From Pseudomonas sp. ANT_J12 (GTDB lineage: Bacteria; Pseudomonadota; Gammaproteobacteria; Pseudomonadales; Pseudomonadaceae): DNA of 64,000 nt. The notes below the pieces were generated by a model. It was not told the origin of the DNA, made no database searches, and worked only from the letters and a program-made list of their open reading frames with translations. Where the stretch lies: positions 310,001-374,000 of the forward strand of contig NZ_VOBN01000002.1 of the NCBI RefSeq assembly GCF_008370045.1, given 5' to 3'. Each line of letters starts with the position of its first letter. Within the stretch, counting starts at the first letter, position 1. The translations under genes and the position numbers were made by a program. This document shows, piece after piece, positions 9,966 through 20,483 of this stretch.

Positions 9966-10889
9966 ATGATGAGCGCAAGGCACTTTCTCTCCCTGATGGA
10001 TTGCACGCCCGAAGAGCTGGTCAGCGTGATCCGTCGAGGCGTTGAGCTCAAGGACCTGCGTAACCGCGGCGTACTGTTCGAGCCTCTGAAAAACCGCGTC
10101 CTGGGGATGATTTTCGAGAAGTCCTCGACCCGCACCCGCATCTCGTTCGAAGCCGGCATGATCCAGCTCGGCGGCCAGGCGATCTTCCTCTCGCCCCGCG
10201 ATACCCAACTGGGTCGTGGCGAGCCGATCGGCGACTGCGCCATTGTCATGTCGAGCATGCTCGATGCGGTGATGATCCGTACCTTTGCCCACAGCACCCT
10301 CACCGAATTTGCCGCCAACTCCCGCGTACCGGTGATTAACGGCCTGTCCGATGACCTGCACCCGTGTCAGTTGCTGGCCGACATGCAAGCCTTCCTGGAA
10401 CACCGTGGTTCGATCCAGGGCAAGACCGTGGCCTGGATCGGCGACGGCAACAACATGTGCAACAGCTATATAGAAGCGGCGATCCAGTTCGACTTCCAGT
10501 TGCGCATTGCCTGCCCGGAAGGTTACGAGCCAAACCCTGAGTTCGTGGCCAAGGCCGGCGATCGTGTGACCATCGTCCGCGATCCTCAGGATGCCGTGCG
10601 AGGCGCGCACCTGGTGAGCACCGACGTCTGGACCTCCATGGGCCAGGAAGAAGAAACCGCCAAGCGCCTGAAGCTGTTCGCGCCGTTTCAGGTTAATCGC
10701 GCCCTGCTCGACCAGGCTGCGCCGGACGTGCTGTTCATGCACTGCCTGCCGGCCCACCGTGGCGAAGAAATCAGTCTCGACCTGCTGGACGACCCGCGCT
10801 CCGTGGCGTGGGACCAGGCGGAAAACCGTCTGCACGCGCAGAAAGCCCTGCTGGAGTTTCTGGTCACCCCGGCGTACCACCACGCATGA
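9966..10889 (+). CDS. argF: Ornithine carbamoyltransferase, anabolic
   Basis: This 307-residue enzyme transfers the carbamoyl group from carbamoyl phosphate to ornithine, giving citrulline for Arg[11 protein letters not shown] (about residue 50) is the carbamoyl-phosphate loop. [10 protein letters not shown] and HCLPAHRG are the ornithine-side signatures. The arginine biosynthetic context with an ArgR operator, and the absence of arcA/arcC neighbours, argue for the anabolic rather than the catabolic ArcB enzyme. Two consecutive ATGs (9966, 9969) follow AAAAGG, so either can serve. The stop overlaps the next gene by ATGA. Confidence 0.97.
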   Translation: MMSARHFLSLMDCTPEELVSVIRRGVELKDLRNRGVLFEPLKNRVLGMIFEKSSTRTRISFEAGMIQLGGQAIFLSPRDTQLGRGEPIGDCAIVMSSMLDAVMIRTFAHSTLTEFAANSRVPVINGLSDDLHPCQLLADMQAFLEHRGSIQGKTVAWIGDGNNMCNSYIEAAIQFDFQLRIACPEGYEPNPEFVAKAGDRVTIVRDPQDAVRGAHLVSTDVWTSMGQEEETAKRLKLFAPFQVNRALLDQAAPDVLFMHCLPAHRGEEISLDLLDDPRSVAWDQAENRLHAQKALLEFLVTPAYHHA

Positions 10890-11995
10890 GCCAGCCATTA
10901 CTGCTCAATCTGCGCAACCTCGCCTGCGGTTATCAGGACCAGCGGGTCGTGCAAAACCTCAACCTGCATTTGAATGCCGGCGACATCGGTTGCCTGCTGG
11001 GCTCTTCGGGCTGCGGCAAGACCACCACCCTGCGGGCCATCGCCGGGTTCGAACCGGTGCACGAAGGTGAAATCCAGCTCGGCGGCGAAACCATTTCCAG
11101 CGCCGGATTCACCCTCGCGCCGGAGAAGCGCCGGATCGGCATGGTGTTTCAGGATTACGCTCTGTTTCCGCATCTGAGCGTGGCCGAGAACATCGCCTTC
11201 GGGATCCGCAAGCATCCACAAAAGGATCGGATTACCGAAGAGCTGCTGGAACTGGTCAACCTGAAAAACCTCGGCAAGCGCTTTCCCCATGAGTTGTCCG
11301 GCGGCCAGCAGCAACGGGTCGCACTGGCCCGCGCCCTGGCGCCGGAACCGCAACTGTTGCTGCTCGACGAACCGTTCTCCAACCTCGATGGCGAACTGCG
11401 ACGCAAGCTCAGCCATGAAGTGCGCGACATTCTCAAGGCCCGTGGCACCAGTGCGATTCTGGTGACCCACGACCAGGAGGAAGCCTTCGCCGTGAGCGAT
11501 CATGTCGGGGTGTTCAAGGAAGGTCGGCTGGAGCAGTGGGATACGCCCTACAACCTGTATCACGAACCCCTGACACCGTTCGTGGCCAGTTTCATTGGCC
11601 AGGGTTACTTCATTCGCGGTCAGTTGAGCAGCCCGGAGTCGGTGCAGACCGAGCTCGGTGAGTTGCGCGGCAATCGGGCCTACACCTGGCCGGTGGGCGG
11701 CGCCGTCGATGTGTTATTGCGCCCGGACGATATCGTTTATGCGCCGGACAGCGGGTTGAAGGCTCGTATCGTGGGCAAGACGTTCCTCGGCGCTTCGACC
11801 TTGTATCGCTTGCAGATGCCGACGGGTGCTCAGCTGGAATCGATCTTCCCGAGCCATGCGGATCATCAGGTGGGTGCAGAGGTCGGGATCCGCGTGGCGG
11901 CCGAACATCTGGTGCTGTTCCAGGCATCCGGCAGCACGGCGGCGCAGATTCCAGCGATCGAATCCGGTGTCCGCCGCTACAGCACCGCCAGCTGA
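10886..11995 (+). CDS. ABC transporter ATP-binding protein (Fbp/Pot-like)
   Basis: This 369-residue importer-type ATPase has Walker [11 protein letters not shown] (about residue 37), Q-loop [10 protein letters not shown], signature [15 protein letters not shown], Walker [14 protein letters not shown]-loop VTHDQEEA, and a ~120-residue C-terminal TOBE-like regulatory region. It belongs to the ferric-iron/polyamine-type (CUT1) group. It starts in an ATGA overlap with the argF stop, so it is translationally coupled to argF. No permease or binding-protein gene is adjacent, which makes it an orphan ATPase. An argF-ABC pairing is also what I recall in P. aeruginosa. Confidence 0.88.
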   Translation: MSQPLLLNLRNLACGYQDQRVVQNLNLHLNAGDIGCLLGSSGCGKTTTLRAIAGFEPVHEGEIQLGGETISSAGFTLAPEKRRIGMVFQDYALFPHLSVAENIAFGIRKHPQKDRITEELLELVNLKNLGKRFPHELSGGQQQRVALARALAPEPQLLLLDEPFSNLDGELRRKLSHEVRDILKARGTSAILVTHDQEEAFAVSDHVGVFKEGRLEQWDTPYNLYHEPLTPFVASFIGQGYFIRGQLSSPESVQTELGELRGNRAYTWPVGGAVDVLLRPDDIVYAPDSGLKARIVGKTFLGASTLYRLQMPTGAQLESIFPSHADHQVGAEVGIRVAAEHLVLFQASGSTAAQIPAIESGVRRYSTAS

Positions 11996-12011
11996 CACCG
12001 AGACCTGTTCC

Positions 12012-12105
12012 TGTAGGAGCGAGGCTTGCCCGCGAAGGTGTCGTATCAATCGACACCATCATTGGCCGGCCCGACGCCTTCGCGGGCAAGCCTCGCTCCT
12101 ACAAG
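12012..12105. repeat. REP-type inverted repeat pair (GTAGGAGC family)
   Basis: TGTAGGAGCGAGGCTTGCC...CGAAGG and its inverted copy CCTTCGCGGGCAAGCCTCG...CTACA flank about 40 bp. It separates the convergent ABC ATPase and PhzF-like genes and abuts the stop of the latter. Confidence 0.88.
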
Positions 12106-12107
12106 GG

Positions 12108-12890
12108 TCAACCCAGCATCAGCGTTCCGCTCGCCACAAGTATCGCATTCCCGCCAATCTTCACCCGCTCCCCCTCCAGCCGGCAGAACAACTCCCCGCC
12201 CCGGGCCGAGCACTGATAGGCCGTCAGACTCGACTTGCCCAAGCGCTTCGACCAGTACGGAATCAAGCTGCAATGGGTTGAGCCGGTCACCGGGTCTTCA
12301 TTGATGCCAATCGCCGGCGCGAAGTACCGCGAAACAAAATCATGTTTGCCGCCCTTGGCCGTGACGATGGCTCCCGGCCACGGCAGTTTCGCCAGCGCCG
12401 CCATGTCGGGCTTGCAATCGAGCACCGCCTGCTCGGATTCCAGCACCACCAACAACTCATTCGAGCCCAACACATCCACGGCTTCCACACCCAGGGCGCG
12501 CTCGACATCCAGGGTTACGCCGACTTCCGACGGGACGATTGCCGGAAAATCCAGCCACAGTCGCCCGCCCTCACGGCTGACGCTCAACAGGCCGGATTTG
12601 CAGATGAAATCCAGGCGTTCGGCCGGTTCTTTATAGACTTCAAACAGGACGAACGCGCTGGCCAGGGTCGCATGCCCGCACAGCGGCACTTCAGTGGTCG
12701 GGGTGAACCAGCGGATATGCCACGCCAAGCCTTCGCGCACCACAAAGGCGGTTTCGGCCAGGTTGTGTTCGGCGGCGATCTTCTGCATCAACTCATCGGC
12801 GAGCCAGGCATCGAGCCGATACACCATCGCCGGATTGCCACTGAACGGCCGATCACTGAACGCATCGACCTGATGAAACTCAAGCTGCAT
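12108..12890 (-). CDS. PhzF family isomerase/epimerase
   Basis: This 260-residue protein has the diaminopimelate-epimerase-like fold of the PhzF family. The catalytic glutamate region EHNLAETAFV (E46) is intact, as are FSGNPA, TEVPLCGHATLASA, and the second-half EDPVTGSTHCSL motif. There are no phenazine biosynthesis genes nearby, so the true substrate is unknown and the name describes only the family. Both halves of the pseudo-symmetric fold are complete. The ybaK-type gene lies 15 bp upstream on the same strand, so the pair is likely an operon. Confidence 0.9.
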   Translation of the reverse strand: MQLEFHQVDAFSDRPFSGNPAMVYRLDAWLADELMQKIAAEHNLAETAFVVREGLAWHIRWFTPTTEVPLCGHATLASAFVLFEVYKEPAERLDFICKSGLLSVSREGGRLWLDFPAIVPSEVGVTLDVERALGVEAVDVLGSNELLVVLESEQAVLDCKPDMAALAKLPWPGAIVTAKGGKHDFVSRYFAPAIGINEDPVTGSTHCSLIPYWSKRLGKSSLTAYQCSARGGELFCRLEGERVKIGGNAILVASGTLMLG

Positions 12891-12905
12891 AACCTTCTCC
12901 CTGAT

Positions 12906-13376
12906 TCAGGCGCGACCGATATCGGCGAACTTCGCCTGAGTATGTTCGGCCAGTACCGCAGGCGCCAACTCCACTTCCAGACCACGCCGCCCGGCACTGA
13001 CAAAAATGCTGGCAAAGGGCTGCGCCGATTGATCGATAAAGGTGCGCAGACGCTTCTTCTGCCCCAGCGGGCTGATGCCGCCCAACAGGTAACCGGTCGC
13101 TCGCTGTGCCGCTGCCGGATCAGCCATTTCGACTTTTTTCACCCCGGCCGCCTGCGCCAGGTGCTTTAAATCCAGACTTCCGACGACCGGCACCACCGCC
13201 ACCAGCAATTCGCCTTTCTCACTGGCCGCCAGCAAGGTCTTGAACACTTGCGCCGGGTCCAACCCCAGTTTTTCCGCCGCCTCCAGACCATAGGACGCCG
13301 CCTTCGGATCATGTTCGTAACTGTGCACACGATGTTCGGCGCGAACTTTTTTCAACAAATCCAATGCGGGCGTCAT
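12906..13376 (-). CDS. ybaK: Cys-tRNA(Pro)/Cys-tRNA(Cys) deacylase (YbaK/EbsC)
   Basis: This 156-residue trans-editing protein hydrolyses Cys mischarged onto tRNA(Pro). The essential lysine K46 sits in VFKTLLA, and the glycine-rich [13 protein letters not shown] loop conserved in YbaK is present. The length is right for the family. It is upstream of and probably co-transcribed with the PhzF-like gene. ATG at 13376 gives the standard [10 protein letters not shown]-terminus. Confidence 0.92.
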   Translation of the reverse strand: MTPALDLLKKVRAEHRVHSYEHDPKAASYGLEAAEKLGLDPAQVFKTLLAASEKGELLVAVVPVVGSLDLKHLAQAAGVKKVEMADPAAAQRATGYLLGGISPLGQKKRLRTFIDQSAQPFASIFVSAGRRGLEVELAPAVLAEHTQAKFADIGRA

Positions 13377-13605
13377 GGCAGCTCCAGGCTGGGCGGCAGA
13401 AGAAAAACACTGGGCCAGATTCTAGGACATTGATCAGCAAAAGGCTCTATTGCGGCACTATTTCAAAGGCTTGGCGCAGCCCTGCCTGGCGGGTTTCGGA
13501 CTGGGTCGAAAGGACATCAACACGATCATTCACGAAGCGAATAGTTTAAATATGACTGATGGTTCACTTTCGACCTTTGACAGCAGCGTTTCTTGTCTAT
13601 ATTTT

Positions 13606-13617
13606 TTCGAATGCGAA
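13606..13617 (+). promoter_or_regulatory. Candidate GlpR operator before glpF
   Basis: TTCGAATGCGAA has TTCG and CGAA arms 4 bp apart, about 130 bp before the glpF ATG. TTCG/CGAA elements also occur upstream of glpD, and E. coli GlpR sites contain a TTCG core. The GlpR assignment is inference from that sharing. Elsewhere in the 369-bp gap (13377-13745) I see nothing assignable. Confidence 0.4.
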
Positions 13618-13745
13618 TACTGCAGGAATGATCGCGAAGCAGTACCCGGCAGTAAACCAAGATCAGGATGGGGATCCTGACTCGGTGAAAATCGCGCTTT
13701 GTCCATGATGACCAGGCGCCAGACAACAACAAAAAGAGGTTTTCG

Positions 13746-14597
13746 ATGACAACTGCTTTGAAACAACCGCCACTCTCGAGCCAATGCATGGCTGAATTCC
13801 TGGGCACTGCGCTGTTGATCTTTTTCGGGACGGGGTGTGTTGCTGCGCTCAAGGTCGCGGGTGCCAGCTTTGGCCTTTGGGAAATCAGCATTATCTGGGG
13901 CGTTGGCGTCAGCATGGCGATCTACCTGACCGCTGGGGTTTCCGGGGCTCACCTCAATCCTGCCGTGAGTATCGCGCGGAGCATTTTCACTGACTTCGAA
14001 AAGCGCAAACTGCCTTTCTACATCATCGCCCAGGTAGCCGGCGCGTTCTGCGGCGCCTTGTTGGTTTACACGCTTTACAGCAACCTCTTCTTCGATTACG
14101 AACAAACTCACCATATGGTTCGTGGCACCCAGGCCAGCCTTGAATTGGCGTCGGTGTTCTCCACCTTCCCGCACCCGGCGCTGTCCACAGCCCAGGCGTT
14201 CCTGGTTGAAGTGGTCATCACCGCGATCCTGATGGGCGTGATCATGTCCCTGACCGACGACAACAACGGCCTGCCCAAGGGTCCGCTGGCGCCGCTTCTG
14301 ATCGGCCTGCTGATTGCGGTGATTGGCAGTTCGATGGGGCCGCTGACCGGTTTCGCAATGAACCCTGCGCGTGATTTCGGTCCTAAGCTGATGACTTTCT
14401 TTACTGGCTGGGGTGAAATTTCCTTCACCGGCGGGCGCGATATCCCGTATTTCCTGATTCCGATCTTTGCACCGATTGTCGGTGCCTGCCTCGGCGCTGC
14501 TGCTTATCGCGGGCTGATTGCCCGTCATCTGCCGAGCACCGAACCTGCTACAAAGGACGCAACACCGGCCATTGACGGCAAACCAAGAACTTCTTGA
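13746..14597 (+). CDS. glpF: Glycerol uptake facilitator (aquaglyceroporin)
   Basis: This 283-residue inner-membrane MIP channel admits glycerol by facilitated diffusion. The two hallmark half-helix motifs are HLNPAVSIA (about residue 70) and AMNPARDFGPK (about residue 205), and six hydrophobic helices are evident. The D after the second NPAR is the residue typical of glycerol facilitators rather than water channels. AGAGGTTTTCG precedes the ATG. It is the first gene of glpFK, 74 bp before glpK. The C-terminus has a polar tail of about 20 residues. Confidence 0.96.
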   Translation: MTTALKQPPLSSQCMAEFLGTALLIFFGTGCVAALKVAGASFGLWEISIIWGVGVSMAIYLTAGVSGAHLNPAVSIARSIFTDFEKRKLPFYIIAQVAGAFCGALLVYTLYSNLFFDYEQTHHMVRGTQASLELASVFSTFPHPALSTAQAFLVEVVITAILMGVIMSLTDDNNGLPKGPLAPLLIGLLIAVIGSSMGPLTGFAMNPARDFGPKLMTFFTGWGEISFTGGRDIPYFLIPIFAPIVGACLGAAAYRGLIARHLPSTEPATKDATPAIDGKPRTS

Positions 14598-14638
14598 TAC
14601 CGTTGGCGCGTGATCCTGCCCTTTGATCCCGCGCCTGA

Positions 14639-16177
<1,539 letters not shown>

Positions 16178-16270
16178 GCCAAGCGCGGGACTCTTATAGG
16201 GTTGTAACTGGTCGGGAGCGGATTCCTGCGGCATCATGGGCAAATTTTGCGGCAGCCCAAAGGAAGCCCC

Positions 16271-17026
16271 ATGAATCTGCCTCCCCGTCAGCAGCAAATC
16301 CTCGAACTGGTCCGCGAACGCGGCTATGTCAGCATCGAGGAAATGGCTACGCTGTTCGTCGTTACACCGCAAACCATCCGCCGCGATATCAATCAGCTCG
16401 CGGAAGCCAATTTGTTGCGTCGCTACCATGGCGGCGCGGCCTACGATTCCAGTGTCGAAAACACTGCCTACGCCATGCGTGCCGACCAGATGCGCGATGA
16501 AAAGCAGCGTATCGGCGAAGCCATTGCGGCCCAGATCCCCGATCACGCCTCGCTCTTCATCAATATCGGCACCACCACCGAATCGATTGCCCGGGCGTTG
16601 CTCAATCACAATCACCTGAAGATCATCACCAACAACCTGCACGTGGCCTCGATGCTCAGCGCCAAGGACGATTTCGATGTCCTGCTGACGGGCGGAAACG
16701 TGCGGCGCGACGGTGGCGTGGTCGGTCAGGCGAGTGTCGATTTCATCAACCAGTTCAAGGTGGATTTCGCCTTGGTGGGCATCAGCGGCATCGATGAAGA
16801 CGGCAGCCTGCTGGACTTCGATTATCAGGAAGTGCGGGTGTCCCAGGCGATCATCGCCAACGCCCGGCAAGTGATCCTGGCGGCGGACTCCAGCAAATTC
16901 GGGCGCAACGCCATGATTCGCCTGGGGCCGATCAGCCTGATCGATTGCCTGGTGACCGATCAGCAGCCGGTGCCGGCGTTGGCGCAGTTGTTGAGTCAGC
17001 ACAAGATTCGGCTCGAGGTTGTTTAA
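16271..17026 (+). CDS. glpR: DeoR-family glycerol-3-phosphate regulon repressor
   Basis: This 251-residue protein has an N-terminal DeoR winged HTH ([20 protein letters not shown]...[12 protein letters not shown]), then the sugar-phosphate sensor domain with [13 protein letters not shown] and the [10 protein letters not shown] loop. It would repress glp genes until glycerol 3-phosphate binds. ATG at 16271 follows AGGAAG. An upstream in-frame start at 16247 lacks a binding site. Placement between glpK and glpD is the standard pseudomonad order. Confidence 0.95.
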   Translation: MNLPPRQQQILELVRERGYVSIEEMATLFVVTPQTIRRDINQLAEANLLRRYHGGAAYDSSVENTAYAMRADQMRDEKQRIGEAIAAQIPDHASLFINIGTTTESIARALLNHNHLKIITNNLHVASMLSAKDDFDVLLTGGNVRRDGGVVGQASVDFINQFKVDFALVGISGIDEDGSLLDFDYQEVRVSQAIIANARQVILAADSSKFGRNAMIRLGPISLIDCLVTDQQPVPALAQLLSQHKIRLEVV

Positions 17027-17049
17027 CCGCCGAAAGCGATTAAACAACC

Positions 17050-17116
17050 TGTAGGAGCATGGCTTGCCCGAGAGGGCGGCCTTGGGTGCGCCATCGCGTG
17101 CAAGCCTTGCTCCTGC
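17050..17116. repeat. Degenerate REP-type inverted repeat (GTAGGAGC family)
   Basis: TGTAGGAGCATGGCTTGCC... and the inverted GCAAGCCTTGCTCCTGCA bracket a short spacer after glpR. The right arm has diverged. Confidence 0.75.
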
Positions 17117-17146
17117 AAAAGTCGCGGCAACTCCCCCTCTTGTATA

Positions 17147-17258
17147 GATCGTTCCCACGCTCCGCGCGGGAATGCCGCCCGGGACGCTCCGCGTCCCACC
17201 TCAAGTGCCGACGCAGAGCGTCTATTGATGCATTCCCACGCAGAGAGTGGGAATGATC
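17147..17258. repeat. Inverted repeat, GATCGTTCCCACGC family
   Basis: GATCGTTCCCACGCTCCGCG... on the left and ...GCAGAGAGTGGGAATGATC on the right, with an inner CGGGACGCTCCGCGTCCC element. Same family as 26520-26621 and 60000-60106. Confidence 0.85.
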
Positions 17259-17352
17259 TGCGCGCGAATGTTCGTAAATTTTCCTTTCCCGGCCCTTCGA
17301 TCAGTATTTTCAATCGAAGTTGACTGGCTGTGCGCGGCTTTATGGGCTACCA

Positions 17353-17397
17353 TTTTCGCAAATGAACATTAATGTTCGAATTCAAATATCGAAAATC
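17353..17397 (+). promoter_or_regulatory. Candidate GlpR operator region before glpD
   Basis: An AT-rich segment holds repeated TTCG/CGAA half-elements (TTTCGCAAATGAAC, ATGTTCGAATTC, TATCGAAAATC) and an AACATTAATGTT palindrome, 22-66 bp before the glpD ATG. The similarity to the glpF upstream element suggests GlpR control; this is inference. Confidence 0.45.
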
Positions 17398-17418
17398 ATA
17401 AAAGCCCGAGGCCAGCCG

Positions 17419-18957
17419 ATGCCCACTTCTACCTTGCCTACGCCCCCTCTCGCCGAGGTCTACGATATCGCCGTCATCGGTGGTGGGATCAATGGCGTGG
17501 GGATCGCAGCGGATGCCGCCGGTCGCGGCCTCTCGGTGTTCCTTTGTGAAAAGGACGACCTGGCCAGCCACACCTCGTCGGCCAGCAGCAAGCTGATCCA
17601 CGGCGGCCTGCGCTACCTCGAACATTACGAATTCCGCCTGGTGCGCGAAGCCCTGGCCGAGCGCGAAGTGCTGCTGGCCAAGGCCCCGCACATCGTCAAG
17701 CAGATGCGCTTCGTGTTGCCGCACCGCCCGCATTTGCGCCCCGCGTGGATGATCCGCGCCGGTTTGTTCCTTTATGACCACCTGGGCAAGCGGGAAAAAC
17801 TGGAAGGTTCGAAAAGCCTGAAGTTCGGCCCGGACAGCCCGCTGAAAAGCGAAATCACCAAAGGCTTCGAATATTCCGATTGCTGGGTCGACGATGCCCG
17901 CCTCGTGGTACTGAACGCCATGGCTGCGCGCGAGAAAGGCGCTCACGTGCACACCCAGACCCGTTGCGTCAGCGCCCGTCGCGCCAAAGGCCTGTGGCAC
18001 CTGCACCTGGAGCGCGCCGATGGCAGTCTGTTCTCGATCCGCGCCAAGGCGCTGGTGAATGCCGCCGGCCCGTGGGTGGCCAAGTTCATTCGTGACGACC
18101 TGAAGATGGATTCGCCGTACGGCATCCGCCTGATCCAGGGCAGCCACCTGATCGTGCCGAAACTCTACGAAGGCGAACACGCGCACATTCTGCAAAACGA
18201 AGATCAGCGCATCGTCTTCACCATTCCGTACCTGAACCACTTCACCCTGATCGGCACCACCGACCGCGAGTACACCGGCGATCCGGCCAAAGTGGCGATC
18301 ACCGAAGGCGAAACCGATTACCTGCTCAAAGTGGTCAATGCCCACTTCAAGAAGCAAGTCAGCCGCGATGACATCCTGCACAGCTATTCCGGTGTGCGTC
18401 CGCTGTGCAACGACGAATCCGACAACCCGTCGGCCGTAACCCGCGACTACACCCTGGCGTTGTCCGGCAGTGGCGAAGAAGCCCCGTTGCTGTCGGTGTT
18501 CGGCGGCAAGCTGACCACCTACCGCAAACTGGCCGAGTCGGCGCTGGCGCAACTGGCCCCGTACTTCACCCAGATCAAACCAAGCTGGACCGCGACCGCG
18601 ACCCTGCCCGGCGGCGAAGACATGACCACCCCACAAGCCCTGTGCGCGAAGATCCGCGATCAGTTCGACTGGGTACCAACCGAGATCGCCCGCCGCTGGG
18701 CCACCACCTACGGCAGCCGCACCTGGCGCATGCTCGAAGGCGTACAGAGCCTCAGCGACCTGGGCGAACACATCGGCGGCGGTCTCTACACCCGCGAAGT
18801 CGACTACCTGTGCAGCGAAGAGTGGGCCACCACCGCCCACGACATCCTGTGGCGTCGCAGCAAGCTCGGCTTGTTCACCACCCCGGATGAACAACAGAAG
18901 CTGGCGGATTACCTGAGCAAGGTCGAGCAGAGCCGCAGCAAGATCGAAGCCGCCTGA
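17419..18957 (+). CDS. glpD: Aerobic glycerol-3-phosphate dehydrogenase
   Basis: This 512-residue FAD enzyme oxidises glycerol 3-phosphate to dihydroxyacetone phosphate and feeds electrons to ubiquinone at the inner membrane. The dinucleotide fold VIGGGINGVGIAADAAGRG is near residue 16. SSKLIHGGLRYLEHYEF and the C-terminal GGKLTTYRKLAE block are diagnostic. ATG at 17419 gives the 512-residue length usual in Pseudomonas; the upstream in-frame ATGs at 17320 and 17362 fall in or before the operator region. It is monocistronic with a strong terminator 20 bp after the stop. Confidence 0.97.
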   Translation: MPTSTLPTPPLAEVYDIAVIGGGINGVGIAADAAGRGLSVFLCEKDDLASHTSSASSKLIHGGLRYLEHYEFRLVREALAEREVLLAKAPHIVKQMRFVLPHRPHLRPAWMIRAGLFLYDHLGKREKLEGSKSLKFGPDSPLKSEITKGFEYSDCWVDDARLVVLNAMAAREKGAHVHTQTRCVSARRAKGLWHLHLERADGSLFSIRAKALVNAAGPWVAKFIRDDLKMDSPYGIRLIQGSHLIVPKLYEGEHAHILQNEDQRIVFTIPYLNHFTLIGTTDREYTGDPAKVAITEGETDYLLKVVNAHFKKQVSRDDILHSYSGVRPLCNDESDNPSAVTRDYTLALSGSGEEAPLLSVFGGKLTTYRKLAESALAQLAPYFTQIKPSWTATATLPGGEDMTTPQALCAKIRDQFDWVPTEIARRWATTYGSRTWRMLEGVQSLSDLGEHIGGGLYTREVDYLCSEEWATTAHDILWRRSKLGLFTTPDEQQKLADYLSKVEQSRSKIEAA

Positions 18958-18976
18958 TCGGGCATCCAGTTAAACG

Positions 18977-19010
18977 AAAGCCCCTGAATCGTGAGATTCA
19001 GGGGCTTTTT
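18977..19010 (+). terminator. glpD rho-independent terminator
   Basis: AAAGCCCCTGAATC, loop GTGA, then the perfect complement ending in TTTTT. Confidence 0.93.
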
Positions 19011-19020
19011 CGTACCTGTC

Positions 19021-19111
19021 TGCAGGAGCGAGGCTTGCCCGCGAAAGCGGTGTGTCAGCTACATGAATGTTGGCTACACCCCTCTTCGCGGGCAAGCCTC
19101 GCTCCTACAGG
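19021..19111. repeat. REP-type inverted repeat pair (GTAGGAGC family)
   Basis: TGCAGGAGCGAGGCTTGCC... and its inverted copy ...GGCAAGCCTCGCTCCTACAGG flank about 40 bp. It sits between the glpD terminator and the aatJ regulatory region. Confidence 0.87.
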
Positions 19112-19122
19112 GGTTTCGCGCA

Positions 19123-19136
19123 TTCGGTTTTCCGAA
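19123..19136 (+). promoter_or_regulatory. AauR-type box 1
   Basis: TTCGGTTTTCCGAA is a perfect palindrome and an exact match to TTCGGNNNNCCGAA, the AauR/AauS regulon motif I recall from P. putida work. It lies about 120 bp upstream of the sigma-54 promoter. Confidence 0.72.
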
Positions 19137-19153
19137 CACGACTCGCCGGTCGA

Positions 19154-19167
19154 TTCGGTTTACCGGA
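19154..19167 (+). promoter_or_regulatory. AauR-type box 2
   Basis: TTCGGTTTACCGGA matches TTCGGNNNNCCGAA with one mismatch, 31 bp (about three helical turns) downstream of box 1, on the same face of the helix. Confidence 0.6.
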
Positions 19168-19242
19168 TAGCCAAAGCGTAAATTCAACGCCACAAAAACT
19201 TAATAACCTTTTAAATCAATAACTTGATTCATATCACCTGGC

Positions 19243-19259
19243 CTGGCACGAGTCATGCT
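19243..19259 (+). promoter_or_regulatory. Sigma-54 promoter of aatJQMP
   Basis: CTGGCACGAGTCATGCT matches the -24/-12 consensus (TGGCACG-N4-TTGC) with GG and GC separated by exactly 10 nt. Transcription would start near 19270. It sits downstream of two AauR-type boxes and in front of genes adjacent to the sigma-54 activator aauR. Confidence 0.82.
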
Positions 19260-19375
19260 CTACACTCTTGGACGAATGTTCTGTCGTGCCCACCGTTCAG
19301 GTGCCGCCACGCATTCGAAGCACAAAAGGGCCGACGAACTGGCTCCATAAAAAAAACAATGTCGAGGAAAATTTG

Positions 19376-20290
19376 ATGCGCATCGTTCCCCATATCCTGG
19401 GCGCAGCCATTGCTGCCGCTCTGATTAGCACTCCAGTTTTCGCTGCCGAGCTCACCGGCACACTGAAGAAGATCAAAGAGTCCGGTGTGATCACCCTCGG
19501 GCATCGCGATGCTTCCATTCCGTTTTCCTACATCGCTGATGCTTCCGGCAAGCCGATGGGCTACTCCCATGACATCCAGCTGAAAATCGTCGAAGCCATC
19601 AAGAAAGACCTCGATTTGCCAAACCTCCAGGTCAAATACAACCTGGTCACCTCGCAAACCCGTATCCCGCTGGTGCAGAACGGCACCGTGGACGTCGAGT
19701 GCGGCTCCACCACCAACAACGTCGAGCGTCAGCAGCAAGTTGACTTCTCCGTCGGCATCTTCGAAATCGGTACTCGCCTGCTGTCCAAGAAAGGCTCTGC
19801 CTACAAGGACTTCGACGACCTGAAAGGCAAGAACGTCGTGACCACCGCCGGCACCACGTCCGAGCGCATCCTCAAGTCGATGAACGCCGACAAGCAGATG
19901 GGCATGAACGTTATCTCCGCCAAAGACCACGGCGAGTCCTTCCAGATGCTGGAATCGGGCCGCGCTGTTGCCTTCATGATGGACGACGCCCTGCTGGCCG
20001 GTGAAGCCGCCAAGGCCAAGAAGGCCGATGACTGGGCCGTTACCGGCACGCCACAGTCCTACGAAATCTACGGCTGCATGGTCCGCAAGGGCGACGAGCC
20101 GTTCAAGAAAGCTGTCGACGACGCCATCGTCGCCACCTACAAATCGGGCGAGATCAACAAGATCTACGACAAATGGTTCATGCAACCAATCCCGCCTAAA
20201 GGCCTGAACCTGAACTTCCCGATGAGCGACGAGCTCAAGGCCCTGATCGCCAATCCGACCGATAAAGCGGCTGACGACAAGAAGTCCTGA
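19376..20290 (+). CDS. aatJ: Glutamate/aspartate ABC transporter substrate-binding protein
   Basis: This 304-residue periplasmic protein has a signal peptide (MRIVPHILGAAIAAALISTP, cleavage after VFAA) followed by a family-3 solute-binding domain: GVITLGHRDASIPFSY, QTRIPLVQNGTVDVECG, and SYEIYGCMVRKGD. It captures acidic amino acids for the AatQM permease. ATG at 19376 follows GAGGAAAA; the longer in-frame start at 19268 would begin at the transcription start and bury the signal. It is first in the operon and separated from aatQ by a stable hairpin. Confidence 0.93.
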   Translation: MRIVPHILGAAIAAALISTPVFAAELTGTLKKIKESGVITLGHRDASIPFSYIADASGKPMGYSHDIQLKIVEAIKKDLDLPNLQVKYNLVTSQTRIPLVQNGTVDVECGSTTNNVERQQQVDFSVGIFEIGTRLLSKKGSAYKDFDDLKGKNVVTTAGTTSERILKSMNADKQMGMNVISAKDHGESFQMLESGRAVAFMMDDALLAGEAAKAKKADDWAVTGTPQSYEIYGCMVRKGDEPFKKAVDDAIVATYKSGEINKIYDKWFMQPIPPKGLNLNFPMSDELKALIANPTDKAADDKKS

Positions 20291-20307
20291 TTTCTGACTA
20301 ACCTTAT

Positions 20308-20337
20308 CTCCTGAGAGGGCCGCTGCCCTTTCAGGAG
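20308..20337 (+). other. Intra-operon hairpin after aatJ
   Basis: A 13-bp stem with one G-U pair (20308-20320 with 20325-20337, loop CGCT) lies 17 nt after the aatJ stop with no T run. Such elements after binding-protein genes usually protect the upstream mRNA from 3' decay, which would give more AatJ than permease. Confidence 0.75.
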
Positions 20338-20483
20338 GTTGTCACTCCCTGCTGGCATATTTTGGAAACACTCGAACCGGTGGCTGTCGAGCCGATCGCG
20401 TGTGCCTGACTTTCAAAGTCGGGCGGGAACGGAGCTTCCCCAGGCGGGCACTTGTACATTGATCGATCCGAGGGGAGACCCTA

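Noticed and set aside
12108..12890. Phenazine biosynthesis gene phzF
   Set aside because: Family-level match only; no phzA-E or phzG genes are present nearby.
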